From Halomonas alkaliantarctica (GTDB lineage: Bacteria > Pseudomonadota > Gammaproteobacteria > Pseudomonadales > Halomonadaceae), in NCBI RefSeq assembly GCF_029854215.1, contig NZ_CP122961.1, positions 1,488,001 through 1,552,000 on the forward strand: a DNA stretch of 64,000 bases. The letters run 5' to 3'. Positions 1-8,024 of this stretch are shown here, piece by piece. The first letter of the stretch is position 1; each line of letters opens with the position of its first letter. Position numbers and translations under genes: made by a program. The notes below the pieces were generated by a model. It was not told where the DNA came from. It did not search any database and was given only the letters and a program-made list of their open reading frames with translations.

Positions 1-1
1 C

Positions 2-1129
2 GCCGTGGTGCATGAAGGCCCACTGGCTCATAACGTAGAGTGGATGCAGCGCTTCGCAGAAGCTCACGGTGCTCGCTTGGCGCCTCATGGTAAAACCACC
101 ATGACGCCTGCGCTTTTCCATCGACAGCTCCAGGCAGGCGCGTGGGGTATCACTCTTGCCACCGCGCCTCAGTGTCGAGCGGCTTTCGCCAATGGCATTA
201 CCCGAATATTGATGGCTAACCAACTGGTCGGCCAGGCCAATATGGCCATTATCGCCAGTCTCATCGAACAGGGCGCTACGTTTTACTGTGTGGTCGATAG
301 CCATGAGAACGTACGCCAGCTTGGACGATTCTTCACTGAACGGGGCTTGGCGTTATCAGTACTTATTGAGGTAGGCGTAGAAGGTGGTCGCTGCGGCTGC
401 CGCAATCAGCAGCAAATTCTTTCGTTGGCGGAGGCAGTAGCCAATGAGCCAGCACTCTCCCTTGTGGGGTTAGAGGGCTATGAAGGTGTGGTTCACGGGG
501 ATAACCCCGAATCCGCTATTCGTACCTATGCTAAATACCTGGTGGATGTTGCCGTAGAGCTCGAAGCTGCTGGACGCTTTGCTGAAGAGAATCCGATTGT
601 CACCGCGTCAGGTTCCGCCTGGTATGACGTGATCGCAGAAGCCTTTGACGGCGCACCGCTGTACGGCAAATTTACCCCTGTGCTACGCCCTGGTTGCTAC
701 GTGGTTCATGACCATGGGCTATATCGCGAAGCGCAGTCTGCGGTGATGGCGCGTCGGCCGGATTTGCAGCAGGGCCTTGAACCTGCTTTGGAAGTCTTTG
801 CACAGGTGCAGTCACTCCCTGAGCATGGGCTTGCAATTGTGGCGTTAGGTAAGCGTGATATCGGTCATGACCAGCTACCCATGGCCCTGCGTCGATTCCG
901 GGAAGCCGGTAAGCCCTCCCAGTCAATGTCAGTTGCTGGCTGGGAGGTGACAAAAATTATGGATCAGCACACCTTTGTACGCCTTCCAGACGGAGCTCAA
1001 GATGTCGAGGTCGGTGATATTGTCGCCTTTGGCGCCTCTCATCCTTGTTTAACCTTCGATAAATGGCGCCAGATACTGTTAGTAGATGATCAACTAAACA
1101 TTAAAGAGCGTATGGCGACCTACTTTTAG
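2..1129 (+). CDS. D-serine dehydratase-like PLP-dependent lyase (5' truncated by window edge)
   Basis: The visible 375 codons match the D-threonine aldolase / eukaryotic-type D-serine dehydratase family: an alanine-racemase-like TIM barrel followed by a C-terminal metal-binding domain. The PLP lysine lies in the motif APHGKTTMTP close to the visible N-terminus. A C-terminal HPC motif (ASHPCLTF), about 30 residues before the stop, fits the zinc ligands known in D-serine dehydratases. The frame is open to the left edge, so the true start is probably upstream. The expected reaction is PLP-dependent deamination of D-serine, or retro-aldol cleavage of a D-beta-hydroxy amino acid; which substrate cannot be read from sequence. 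It converges on the sugar-acid operon that follows and may or may not be functionally linked to it. Confidence 0.8.
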   Translation, partial: AVVHEGPLAHNVEWMQRFAEAHGARLAPHGKTTMTPALFHRQLQAGAWGITLATAPQCRAAFANGITRILMANQLVGQANMAIIASLIEQGATFYCVVDSHENVRQLGRFFTERGLALSVLIEVGVEGGRCGCRNQQQILSLAEAVANEPALSLVGLEGYEGVVHGDNPESAIRTYAKYLVDVAVELEAAGRFAEENPIVTASGSAWYDVIAEAFDGAPLYGKFTPVLRPGCYVVHDHGLYREAQSAVMARRPDLQQGLEPALEVFAQVQSLPEHGLAIVALGKRDIGHDQLPMALRRFREAGKPSQSMSVAGWEVTKIMDQHTFVRLPDGAQDVEVGDIVAFGASHPCLTFDKWRQILLVDDQLNIKERMATYF

Positions 1130-1163
1130 AGGTGTCTGCAGTATTGCCCGTCGCGGCGCAACA

Positions 1164-1880
1164 TTACGCCGTCTCTTGTACGCTTAAGCGCGCAATAGCG
1201 GCGGGTAGTTCATCGGCGTGATGGATGCCAATGGCACCTTCCGGGGTGGTTTCTTCAGTGGGGAAGTGATTGAGGTGAATCACGTGCATGCCCGCCGCTA
1301 GACCCGCTTCAACACCCACCGCCGCGTCATCGATCACTACGCACTGCTGAGGAGCATGGCCCATAGCGGCAGCCGCCTTGCGATACAGCTCTGGGTCGGG
1401 TTTCCAGACGTTGAGGGTATAGGCGCTAAAGAGCTTATCGGTAAAGTGGTGGCCCAACTCGGTGCTTTCCAGCGCACAGCGAATTTTGCGCTCGGGGCCA
1501 TTAGACACCACGGCCTTGGGATGGCTACTTAAGTGGTCTAGAGCAGCAGACATGCCCGGTATTGCCACGAGCTCGGCCCGCATACGGGCTTCCATGCGCG
1601 CCCGCATACGGGCTTCCATGCGCGCCCGCATACCAGCCTCAAGCTGGGAGAACTGGTCTGCTGCCAACGCCTGGAAACGCTTTTCCAGCGTTTGGACGAT
1701 CGTCTGGAAGCGTACCCCGCGAAATTCGTCCATATACTGCCGTGCTGTGAAAGGTAAGCCGAACTCGGGAAGGATTTCGGCCATCACCTCGGCAAGCAGT
1801 ATTTCGCTATCCACCAGGGTGCCATCGCAGTCGAACAGTAAGCACAGGGGTGTAGAAGGGGGCGTGCCGGTGTGCTTCAT
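1164..1880 (-). CDS. HAD-family phosphatase, YieH-like (6-phosphogluconate phosphatase type), with internal 8-residue repeats
   Basis: This is a HAD subfamily IA hydrolase of 238 residues. Motif I is FDCDGTLVDS (nucleophile Asp17, acid/base Asp19). Motif II is VVSNG, the motif III lysine is in WKPDP, and the metal-binding acidic pair is in VVIDDAAVG. Overall it resembles E. coli YieH, a 6-phosphogluconate phosphatase. It is longer than YieH because the cap-domain helix contains a tandem MRARMEAR repeat, encoded by a 24-bp DNA repeat. Its start overlaps the stop of the upstream dehydrogenase by 4 nt (ATGA), so the two are probably translationally coupled. In the operon it could drain 6-phosphogluconate or a related sugar-acid phosphate. 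Family assignment is strong; the substrate is inferred. Confidence 0.85.
   Translation of the reverse strand: MKHTGTPPSTPLCLLFDCDGTLVDSEILLAEVMAEILPEFGLPFTARQYMDEFRGVRFQTIVQTLEKRFQALAADQFSQLEAGMRARMEARMRARMEARMRAELVAIPGMSAALDHLSSHPKAVVSNGPERKIRCALESTELGHHFTDKLFSAYTLNVWKPDPELYRKAAAAMGHAPQQCVVIDDAAVGVEAGLAAGMHVIHLNHFPTEETTPEGAIGIHHADELPAAIARLSVQETA
1577..1633. repeat. 24-bp in-frame tandem repeat (about 2.4 copies) inside the HAD gene
   Basis: Two perfect 24-bp units (1577-1600, 1601-1624) are followed by 9 matching bases of a third (1625-1633). On the minus strand they encode the Arg/Met/Glu-rich repeat MEARMRAR in the cap domain. Because the unit is 8 codons, gain or loss of a unit keeps the frame. 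Confidence 0.95.
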
Positions 1881-2851
1881 CGATAGGTTTCCTCATTGAC
1901 TAAGCTGATAGGTCGCTCGCCCTGGAGTGCTAGTCGAATATTATCCACCGCCCGCTGGGCCATGGCGTCGCGGGTTTCATGGGTAGCAGAACCGATATGC
2001 GGCAGGGCGACCACATTCGGCATCTTCGGCAGTGGGGACGAATCGGGTAGTGGCTCCTTCTCGAATACATCCAGCCCGGCGGCTTGAATCACGCTATTCT
2101 CCAGGGCGTGTATCAACGCGGTTTCATCGACGACTTTACCGCGGGCGATATTGATGAAAATGCCCGTTGGCTTCATTTGCGCGAACTCATCGGCGCCTAT
2201 CAAACGTTCGGTTTCAGCGGTAAGCGGCACAGTGACACAGACGAAATCGGCATCGGCCAACAGCTCGTTGAGTTCGCGGCGCTGCGCGCCTAATTCACTC
2301 TCTAAATCGGGCTTAGGTGAAGCGTTGGAGTAGAGTACCTGCATACCGAATCCCAGGGCTCCGCGTCTTGCAACGGCTTGGCCAATGCGTCCAAACCCCA
2401 CCATGCCCAAGGTTTTGCCATGTACATCGCTGCCAAACAGTGCGGGTCCAATGCTGGCTTGCCATTTGTCGGCTTTGACCCATTCGGCGAGTTCAACCAC
2501 CCGGCGCGCCGCAGCCATAATCAATGCAAAACCGGTGTCCGCGGTGGTTTCGGTAAGTACATCAGGCGTATTGCACAGCATAATGCCGCGCTTAGTAAGT
2601 TCATCAACGGGGATGTTGTCGTAGCCAACAGAGATGGTCGCGATGACTTGCAAGTTGGGCGCAGCATCGAGTAACTGGGGGGTAATGGCCAAGCCAGAAC
2701 CGATAATACCGTGCGCCTCCGCTAATAGAGCGCGATTTTCAGGGGCATCAAGCGCAGTGGTTTTCGGCAGCACATCAACCTCAAACACATCGCTAAGTTC
2801 AGCCTGTTGAGCGTCGCTGAGTCGTCCTTGAATCACTAGACGTTTTTTCAT
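1877..2851 (-). CDS. D-isomer-specific 2-hydroxyacid dehydrogenase (GhrB / 2-ketogluconate reductase type)
   Basis: NAD(P)-dependent 2-hydroxyacid dehydrogenase, about 324 residues. The nucleotide-binding loop is GMVGFGRIGQA. The catalytic Arg lies in NIARG, the catalytic Glu is in the following helix region, and the catalytic His is in LPHIGSAT. Best resemblance is to GhrB/TkrA glyoxylate-hydroxypyruvate-2-ketogluconate reductases and to KguD. An ATG at 2863 is also in frame, but GGAGAG lies right between it and the ATG at 2851 at ideal spacing, so I place the start at 2851. It sits between the PfkB kinase (upstream) and the HAD phosphatase (4-nt overlap). If the pathway is ketogluconate use, it would reduce 2-keto-6-phosphogluconate to 6-phosphogluconate. 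That substrate is inferred from context. Confidence 0.85.
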   Translation of the reverse strand: MKKRLVIQGRLSDAQQAELSDVFEVDVLPKTTALDAPENRALLAEAHGIIGSGLAITPQLLDAAPNLQVIATISVGYDNIPVDELTKRGIMLCNTPDVLTETTADTGFALIMAAARRVVELAEWVKADKWQASIGPALFGSDVHGKTLGMVGFGRIGQAVARRGALGFGMQVLYSNASPKPDLESELGAQRRELNELLADADFVCVTVPLTAETERLIGADEFAQMKPTGIFINIARGKVVDETALIHALENSVIQAAGLDVFEKEPLPDSSPLPKMPNVVALPHIGSATHETRDAMAQRAVDNIRLALQGERPISLVNEETYR

Positions 2852-2872
2852 TGTTCTCTCCATGGTGAAAAG

Positions 2873-2914
2873 CCTGTTATCTAAAACCTGTTATTTAACA
2901 CCTGTTATTTAAAA
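2873..2914. repeat. Three 14-bp tandem repeats in the kinase-dehydrogenase spacer
   Basis: Three adjacent units with consensus CCTGTTATYTAAMA (2873-2886, 2887-2900, 2901-2914). The last unit runs into AACAG, giving a small CTGTT/AACAG hairpin. The array lies between the kinase stop and the ribosome binding site of the dehydrogenase, within the presumed operon mRNA. Confidence 0.9.
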
Positions 2915-2928
2915 ACAGTGGGTGGCGA

Positions 2929-3918
2929 TTAGCCAATTGGCTGGTCGGCTTCAAGCGCTAGCAGTTGCTCGCGATTAGGCAGACCTTCCATATCACCGAC
3001 GACCTGAATGGCCTGGGCGCCAATGAGGTTGCCACGTTGGGCGGCTTGGCGCGCCGTTCTTCCGTCCAGCAGGGCGCTAATTACGCCGACGGCAAAGCCA
3101 TCGCCTGCGCCTACGGTATCCACGACTTCAGCTACGTGGCAACCGTCTACGGTAAAGCTCTCTTCCTGCCCATCGAGGTTGCCACGGTAATAGCTACCTT
3201 CCGGCCCTAGTTTGATGATCACTGCCGAGGCACCTTGATCCAGATAGTAGCCTGCTACGTCGTAAGGCGTTTTCTGTCCGGTCAGGAGTTGGCCCTCTGA
3301 AAGCCCAGGCAATATCCAATCGGCGCGGCCAGCGAGTTCATTGAGGGTTGACCGCATTACGTTTTCGTTGGGCCAAAGAGACGGTCGCAAATTGGGGTCA
3401 AAGGAAATAGTAGCGCCTTGGGCGCGTGCCTGTTCCATCAAATGATGGCTAAGCTGGCAGGCGCTTTCAGATAGCGCCGGGGTAATGCCTGTTGCGTGAA
3501 GGTGGTTAAGCGCCTGAAAGTCGACACTCCGGGCGTCGTCAATAGCAAGGTAGCTAGCGGCACTGCCACGTCTGAAATATTCGACTCGCGGGTCGGCGCC
3601 GCCCTGGGCACGCTCTTTAAAGAGCAGCCCGGTGGGGTGCTGTGCATCTGTATGAATATAGCGTTCATCGATACCTTCAGCGGTTAAAGCCGCCTGAATA
3701 AATTCCCCAAAGCTATCGGTGCCCACTCGGCTTAACCAACCGACATGAAAACCCAGCCTGGAAAGGCCGATAGCGACGTTGTTATCAGCACCGGCCAGGC
3801 GGCGGTGGAAACGCTCAATGCCGGATAATTCCCCCGGTGTATCAGCCACAAACATAGCCATGGCTTCGCCGAAGGTGAGAATGGCTAGCGGGCTAGTGAA
3901 GGAGTGAGGCATGGTCAT
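2929..3918 (-). CDS. PfkB-family sugar kinase (2-ketogluconate / 2-keto-3-deoxygluconate kinase type)
   Basis: Ribokinase/PfkB-family kinase of 329 residues. The N-terminal family motif is GEAMAMF and the substrate-lid region is LAGADNNVAIGLSRLG. The C-terminal signature DTVGAGDGF (Asp267-Phe275) carries the anion hole and the catalytic base Asp273. Sequence features resemble KdgK and KguK, which phosphorylate 2-keto-3-deoxygluconate or 2-ketogluconate. An alternative ATG lies two codons downstream (3912). It is preceded by a LacI-type regulator gene on the same strand and followed by a 2-hydroxyacid dehydrogenase; kinase, reductase and PtxS-like repressor together favour 2-ketogluconate. KdgK activity is the main alternative. 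Confidence 0.85.
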   Translation of the reverse strand: MTMPHSFTSPLAILTFGEAMAMFVADTPGELSGIERFHRRLAGADNNVAIGLSRLGFHVGWLSRVGTDSFGEFIQAALTAEGIDERYIHTDAQHPTGLLFKERAQGGADPRVEYFRRGSAASYLAIDDARSVDFQALNHLHATGITPALSESACQLSHHLMEQARAQGATISFDPNLRPSLWPNENVMRSTLNELAGRADWILPGLSEGQLLTGQKTPYDVAGYYLDQGASAVIIKLGPEGSYYRGNLDGQEESFTVDGCHVAEVVDTVGAGDGFAVGVISALLDGRTARQAAQRGNLIGAQAIQVVGDMEGLPNREQLLALEADQPIG

Positions 3919-3945
3919 AATCTCTTCGTTTGTTTATTATCATTC

Positions 3946-3963
3946 AATGGGAACGATACCATT
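3946..3963. promoter_or_regulatory. Candidate LacI-family operator upstream of the kinase
   Basis: The 18-bp sequence AATGGGAACGATACCATT is centred on CG and has AATGG/CCATT arms, the geometry expected for LacI-family operators. It lies 27 bp upstream of the kinase start, between the regulator gene and the operon it probably controls. Assignment to the adjacent regulator is inference. Confidence 0.5.
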
Positions 3964-3996
3964 TTTGCGACAATTTTTTAGCACTGCCATATAAAA

Positions 3997-5013
3997 TTAG
4001 CGTTGGGTAGAACCTCGTTCAATCAGGGTAGGTGCAAAACTCAGCTCTTTCGGCATTAATGCTGCGTGGGGCTCAATACGATGCATCAAGCATTGAACAG
4101 CCGTTTTGCCAATTGCTTCAGTGGGTTGAGCAAGCGTAGTGATGCCGGGAGGCACTAAGGCGCACCAATCGAGCTCGTCAATCCCCATCAAGCCTACCGT
4201 TCCAAGAGGTAAGCCCAACTGCTGAAACAGGCGTGTCACGATTAGGGTGGCATTTCCGTTACCACACAAGACGGCGCAGGCGTGCCGTTGATGGGTGGTT
4301 AAAAAGTCGCTTAGTGCTTGAAGCGTTGCAGCGCCATTCATGTCAGTGAGCAGTGACGTTGTGTAATTCAGCCCATGTTGCTCGGCCGTTTGGCTAAAAC
4401 GCAATAACCGTTTCTGCCGCGTGCTTGACTGCTCTGGAGCTTCGCTGACATATAGCACGGCTTGGTAACCCTGATCAGCTAAGTGTTCGAGCGCCATATC
4501 AATCGCTTGGTGATTATCGAGCCCGACCACTTCCGCCTCCACATGGTCGACTTCGCGGTCTAGTAACACGATGGGTGTGCCCAGGCTGATAAAGTTATGC
4601 AGTTGGCGTTCGGGGTTACCGGACGCATTCACCACGAGACCTTCTACTTGATAGGCGCCAAGCAGATCTAAATGCTGGCGCTCCTGTTCCGGGTCATTGT
4701 CGGTATTGCACACGATCAGGGAGAAGCCGTATTGGCGGCACGCTTGCTCGACACCGTGAGTGATGGCCACTGAAAATGGATTACGGATATCGGCGACCAG
4801 CATGCCTAGCAACTTAGAGCGACCACCTTTTAGACCACGTGCCATTTGATTTGGCTGGTAGCCAAGGGTGCCTGCCGCATGGGCGATACGCGTCTGAAGT
4901 GAAGGTGAGAGCCGCTCACGCTCTGCGCCAAAATAGCGTGACACGCTGGTTTTAGAGGCTCCAGCGAGTCGGGCTACTTCAAGGATGGTGGAACGGCGTG
5001 GTGTCGGTGGCAT
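3997..5013 (-). CDS. LacI-family transcriptional regulator (PtxS-like)
   Basis: Regulator of 338 residues. The N-terminal LacI helix-turn-helix (TILEVARLAGASKTSVSRYF) occupies about residues 9-28, with the hinge helix region QMARGLKGG at about 57-65. The rest is a periplasmic-binding-protein-like effector domain (GMLVADIRNPFSVAI, CNTDNDPEQE). The HTH, hinge and early core closely recall Pseudomonas PtxS, the 2-ketogluconate-responsive repressor. It precedes the kinase-dehydrogenase-phosphatase genes on the same strand and probably represses them through the palindrome at 3946-3963, possibly also itself. The inducer is not determinable from sequence. Confidence 0.85.
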   Translation of the reverse strand: MPPTPRRSTILEVARLAGASKTSVSRYFGAERERLSPSLQTRIAHAAGTLGYQPNQMARGLKGGRSKLLGMLVADIRNPFSVAITHGVEQACRQYGFSLIVCNTDNDPEQERQHLDLLGAYQVEGLVVNASGNPERQLHNFISLGTPIVLLDREVDHVEAEVVGLDNHQAIDMALEHLADQGYQAVLYVSEAPEQSSTRQKRLLRFSQTAEQHGLNYTTSLLTDMNGAATLQALSDFLTTHQRHACAVLCGNGNATLIVTRLFQQLGLPLGTVGLMGIDELDWCALVPPGITTLAQPTEAIGKTAVQCLMHRIEPHAALMPKELSFAPTLIERGSTQR

Positions 5014-5032
5014 AGAGTGCTTAAAAGTAGTG

Positions 5033-5046
5033 TACTCAAATGAGTA
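5033..5046. promoter_or_regulatory. Palindrome upstream of the LacI-type regulator
   Basis: TACTC-aaat-GAGTA, a perfect 5-bp inverted repeat 20 bp upstream of the regulator start. It may be an operator or part of the promoter region. It does not match the 3946 candidate in sequence. Low confidence. Confidence 0.25.
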
Positions 5047-5157
5047 GTGTCGTTCGTTAAGGTAGCTTTCGTTAAAGCATCTTCCGCTACATTGTAATTA
5101 GCGGAATGAGAACCGCTCGATTTTGGGCTTTTGTGAGGCCAAAAACCATGGTTCACG

Positions 5158-6897
5158 TTAAGCGTGATTTACCATATGGATGTTGTAGTCTGTGGGGTTT
5201 ACCGTACCCTCAAGCTGTCCAATTTGAGTAAAGTCACTATTTTCAAGAACAGTATCTATAGACGTATCCTTGAAGGAAAGGTTTTTAATAACATTAACTT
5301 TACACGGCATTCCTTTTGCGTCCACATCCATTATCCATGCTAAAAAACCGCTTGAGAATTTGGCTAAGCTACCAATGGGGTATAAGCCAAAGTGTTGAAT
5401 ATACTCTACGAGCAACGACTTTTCATAAATAGTCGGGCAGTCGTTAACCCAACGGTAAGCATCAAGAGGTTGCCGCGGTTGTTGCCCATTTCGCTCATGG
5501 GTTAATTTATTGATTATTTTAATAATGCTGATTAGTCTAACGTGTTCGCTCAACTCTGCTGCCTGCTTTCCTTCTGGATAGCCGCTACCATCAAGCCGTT
5601 CGTTGGCATTGAGTATAATATCATGGCAAGCTGGGCTGGCAGTCCAGCCCAGTGTGGTTAATCTGTTGTTCAGTGCAACAACATGCTCTTTAAGTAGCTC
5701 GGCTTGCGATGGAGACATGCGAATTTTAAGTGAGGGCAGCTGTTCGCTAATCAGCAGTGGTTTGCCCATAGTGTGCAATAGAGCACCCGCCACCGCTTCG
5801 CGTGTCTGTGACGCGTAGGGGTCTCGACTGATCAGGATCATTGCTAGCTGGCTACTCACTTGTATGGCATGGCGAACCCACTCGGGTTCATCATGCAAAA
5901 AAGCCAGCGCATATTGAAGACCCTTTCGATCTTGATTGACCATGTAAAGAAGGCTGTCTACACACTCGTAGAGACTTTCTTCTGGAAATAAGTCTTTGTT
6001 TTTGGCGAACATTAACATGACTTGTAGCTGGTGGGCGACTTCTAATGCACCGCGTAACAGAGGGGATCGTTGGTTGTTTTGAGTTTGATCACGCTCTTCT
6101 TTTTGCTGCATTTTCTTCTCTTTCGCATCTGCTATAAATAGCCGTGATTTAGCTCGTGAAGAACTATCCTGTACACCCGAGCGAAAGGCAGCTTCGAACT
6201 CAGATTCCGATACATAATGGAAAAGTGTCTCGGTCATCGTGGCTGTCATATTAATAAATTCAATACCGATAGCAGCATAGTCGTGGCTACCAAAAGGCCG
6301 CATATGACAAATACGCCCTTGAGTGTTAAACGTTTCTCCGTTTGGAAACTCGAGTGTTACCTCTGGCAGCACCTGATTAACGGTAAAAGCCATGCTATCT
6401 TCCAGTCTGACATACACCATGCATCCGCCTACTGAAAGGTTGCGCACTTTACCTTCCACGTTCAGTTCATTGGCAAAGACTTCCAAATGCACACGTGCAT
6501 GCATGCCGAGGATAAAAGGCACACGTAAAGCTCTTCGATTATCGGTGGAAAAGATAGAGCTAGGGAGTTGGCAATGTAAATGGTAAGTGCAGGTATCTAT
6601 TTTAATGACGTGTGCCGGCACATGTTCAATATTATAAATTTCTTCTTCTATACCCGGCGTAGGGTGCGAGGCTTCTATGTCAAAGCAAATAGTATCGTTT
6701 TGTAAATAAGGAGAAAGCGAGCTACCCGTGTAGTGTATAGCTAACGTTATTTTACCGCTGTCCAATTCCATTTTAATAGCTTTCGCCTCAATGGCATAGG
6801 CCGCTTCTTTTGAAAAAATGGAAATAGTATGCTCTTTTTTTAGCAAAGATCTTATTATTTGCCCAGTAGTATTTTGGTTGGTTGTATCGATAATCAT
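5158..6897 (-). CDS. PilZ-domain protein with degenerate HD-GYP-like domain
   Basis: Cytoplasmic protein of 579 residues. Residues 1-115 form a beta-rich N-terminal domain comparable to the YcgR-type partner of PilZ. PilZ follows with both c-di-GMP-binding motifs intact: RRALR (Arg121/Arg125) and NLSVGG (Asn153-Gly158). A charged linker (about 245-280) leads to a region laid out like HD-GYP phosphodiesterases. There the HD dyad reads LLHTMGKP (Asp replaced by Thr376). The HHExxDGxGYP motif reads NANERLDGSGYP (both His lost), and the later metal-site Asp region reads KIINKLTHER. The GYP loop itself is kept (Gly439-Pro441). The protein should bind c-di-GMP through PilZ but probably cannot hydrolyse it, which suggests a receptor or scaffold role. 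It is monocistronic as far as can be seen. Confidence 0.8.
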   Translation of the reverse strand: MIIDTTNQNTTGQIIRSLLKKEHTISIFSKEAAYAIEAKAIKMELDSGKITLAIHYTGSSLSPYLQNDTICFDIEASHPTPGIEEEIYNIEHVPAHVIKIDTCTYHLHCQLPSSIFSTDNRRALRVPFILGMHARVHLEVFANELNVEGKVRNLSVGGCMVYVRLEDSMAFTVNQVLPEVTLEFPNGETFNTQGRICHMRPFGSHDYAAIGIEFINMTATMTETLFHYVSESEFEAAFRSGVQDSSSRAKSRLFIADAKEKKMQQKEERDQTQNNQRSPLLRGALEVAHQLQVMLMFAKNKDLFPEESLYECVDSLLYMVNQDRKGLQYALAFLHDEPEWVRHAIQVSSQLAMILISRDPYASQTREAVAGALLHTMGKPLLISEQLPSLKIRMSPSQAELLKEHVVALNNRLTTLGWTASPACHDIILNANERLDGSGYPEGKQAAELSEHVRLISIIKIINKLTHERNGQQPRQPLDAYRWVNDCPTIYEKSLLVEYIQHFGLYPIGSLAKFSSGFLAWIMDVDAKGMPCKVNVIKNLSFKDTSIDTVLENSDFTQIGQLEGTVNPTDYNIHMVNHA

Positions 6898-6991
6898 ATC
6901 AAACCTACCGTTATTATATTGTCATGGCTTATATGAGTTTGACTAGGCTGTATTGTGTTGAATTTTTTAGTTTATTGGTTATTCCCGACAT

Positions 6992-7006
6992 GTTAGGACG
7001 CCTAAC
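6992..7006. other. Short perfect hairpin in an AT-rich spacer
   Basis: GTTAGG-acg-CCTAAC within the 287-bp divergent spacer 6898-7184 between the PilZ gene and cmoM. It may be an operator or RNA hairpin. The spacer is AT-rich and contains a 60-codon frame with no ribosome binding site, which I do not call as a gene. Confidence 0.3.
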
Positions 7007-7184
7007 CCTGGGTAGATTAGCTATTATTTTGCGTCAATTTGCAAACCTATTTATATTTATTTTAGGTGTCATTTGTAGTTATTTGATAATTTTTGCTTAT
7101 ATTTGATGTGAGCCGGAATGTCATTCGGTTGAGCAGCAAGAATCAGGTAAACTGCGCGTTTTCTTTTACAGCGATGCCCGCGGC

Positions 7185-8024
7185 ATGTCTTCAAACCCTC
7201 AATCAATCAATTCTCAATCGAACAGCTATGCATTGACTCAGGCTGGCGATCGCTATTTCGACGGCTTGGCAGAGAAGTTTTCCCGTTCGCTCTATCAGGC
7301 GCCGAGGGGGGAGCTGCGCCTAGCCATGCTCGACTATCTGCTACCTGAAATGTTGAGCCTAGAGGGGCAGCGAGTGCTGGATGTGGGCGGTGGCCTGGGT
7401 CAGCAGGCGGCATGGTTCGCTGAACGTGGGCACTGCGTATCGATGACTGAGCCCTCAGCGGATATGTTGAACTACGCAAAAAACTGGCACCGAGACGTTA
7501 AATCGTTACCGGAAGGGGCCATCACGTATCTGCAGACGCCACTGCAACTGTTAACGCAGCATGCGCCTGGCCCGTGGCCCCTCATTACCTGCCATGCAGT
7601 GTTGGAATGGTTAGGTGACCCGCAAGCGGCGTTGGCTGCCTTGAGTAATTTATTAGCACCGGGTGGCCAGCTTAGCTTGATGGTGTTTAATCGCGATGCT
7701 CTGCGCTTTTCTAACGCGGTCAAAGGCAATCTTGAGAAGGCGTTGAGCGACCGCTTAGCGGGGAAGGGCAAGCGCCAACGATTGACGCCTATTTCGCCCG
7801 TTAGCCACGCCGAGATTGAGCAGTGGGGTGCGGATAACGGCTTAATGATAGACGCAGTCGCTGGTATTCGCGTCTTTCAAGATTACTTGCGCCAACCCCC
7901 TGCCACGCCAGAAGAAGCTGAAACGCTGTTGGCGTTGGAAAAACAGTACTGTCGCCATGACCCCCACTGGCGGCTTGGCCGCTACCTGCTGTACACCCTT
8001 ACTAAATCGGAGACGCCTGAATGA
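7185..8024 (+). CDS. cmoM: tRNA 5-carboxymethoxyuridine methyltransferase CmoM
   Basis: Class I SAM-dependent methyltransferase of 279 residues matching E. coli CmoM (SmtA). It has the conserved N-terminal block FDGLAEKFSRSLY, the SAM-binding glycine motif VLDVGGGLGQ, HAVLEWLGDP and a C-terminal VFQDYLR...LE.QYCR..P...LGRY pattern. CmoM methylates the carboxyl group of cmo5U at wobble position 34 of tRNAs. An N-terminal extension of about 20 residues relative to E. coli is present; no strong ribosome binding site precedes the ATG, so the exact start is uncertain. It overlaps rsmC by 4 nt (ATGA). The two earlier enzymes of the pathway, cmoA and cmoB, lie at 28.2-30 kb. Confidence 0.92.
   Translation: MSSNPQSINSQSNSYALTQAGDRYFDGLAEKFSRSLYQAPRGELRLAMLDYLLPEMLSLEGQRVLDVGGGLGQQAAWFAERGHCVSMTEPSADMLNYAKNWHRDVKSLPEGAITYLQTPLQLLTQHAPGPWPLITCHAVLEWLGDPQAALAALSNLLAPGGQLSLMVFNRDALRFSNAVKGNLEKALSDRLAGKGKRQRLTPISPVSHAEIEQWGADNGLMIDAVAGIRVFQDYLRQPPATPEEAETLLALEKQYCRHDPHWRLGRYLLYTLTKSETPE

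Noticed and set aside
1462-1899. 145-codon plus-strand frame rich in Arg/Ala/Met opposite the HAD gene
   Set aside because: It is the antisense reading of the HAD gene and its 24-bp repeat; no ribosome binding site or family similarity, while the minus-strand protein has clear HAD motifs.
2873-2914. Possible CRISPR-like array
   Set aside because: Units are 14 bp and directly adjacent with no spacers, and no cas genes are present; it is a simple tandem repeat.
5083-5119. TCCGCT/AGCGGA/ACCGCT alternating hairpins downstream of the PilZ gene
   Set aside because: Stems of only 5-6 bp with long loops and no proper T-run; not convincing as terminator or riboswitch.
6924-7106. 60-codon hydrophobic frame between the PilZ gene and cmoM
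   Set aside because: AT-rich spacer will read as hydrophobic residues by chance; no ribosome binding site before its ATG.
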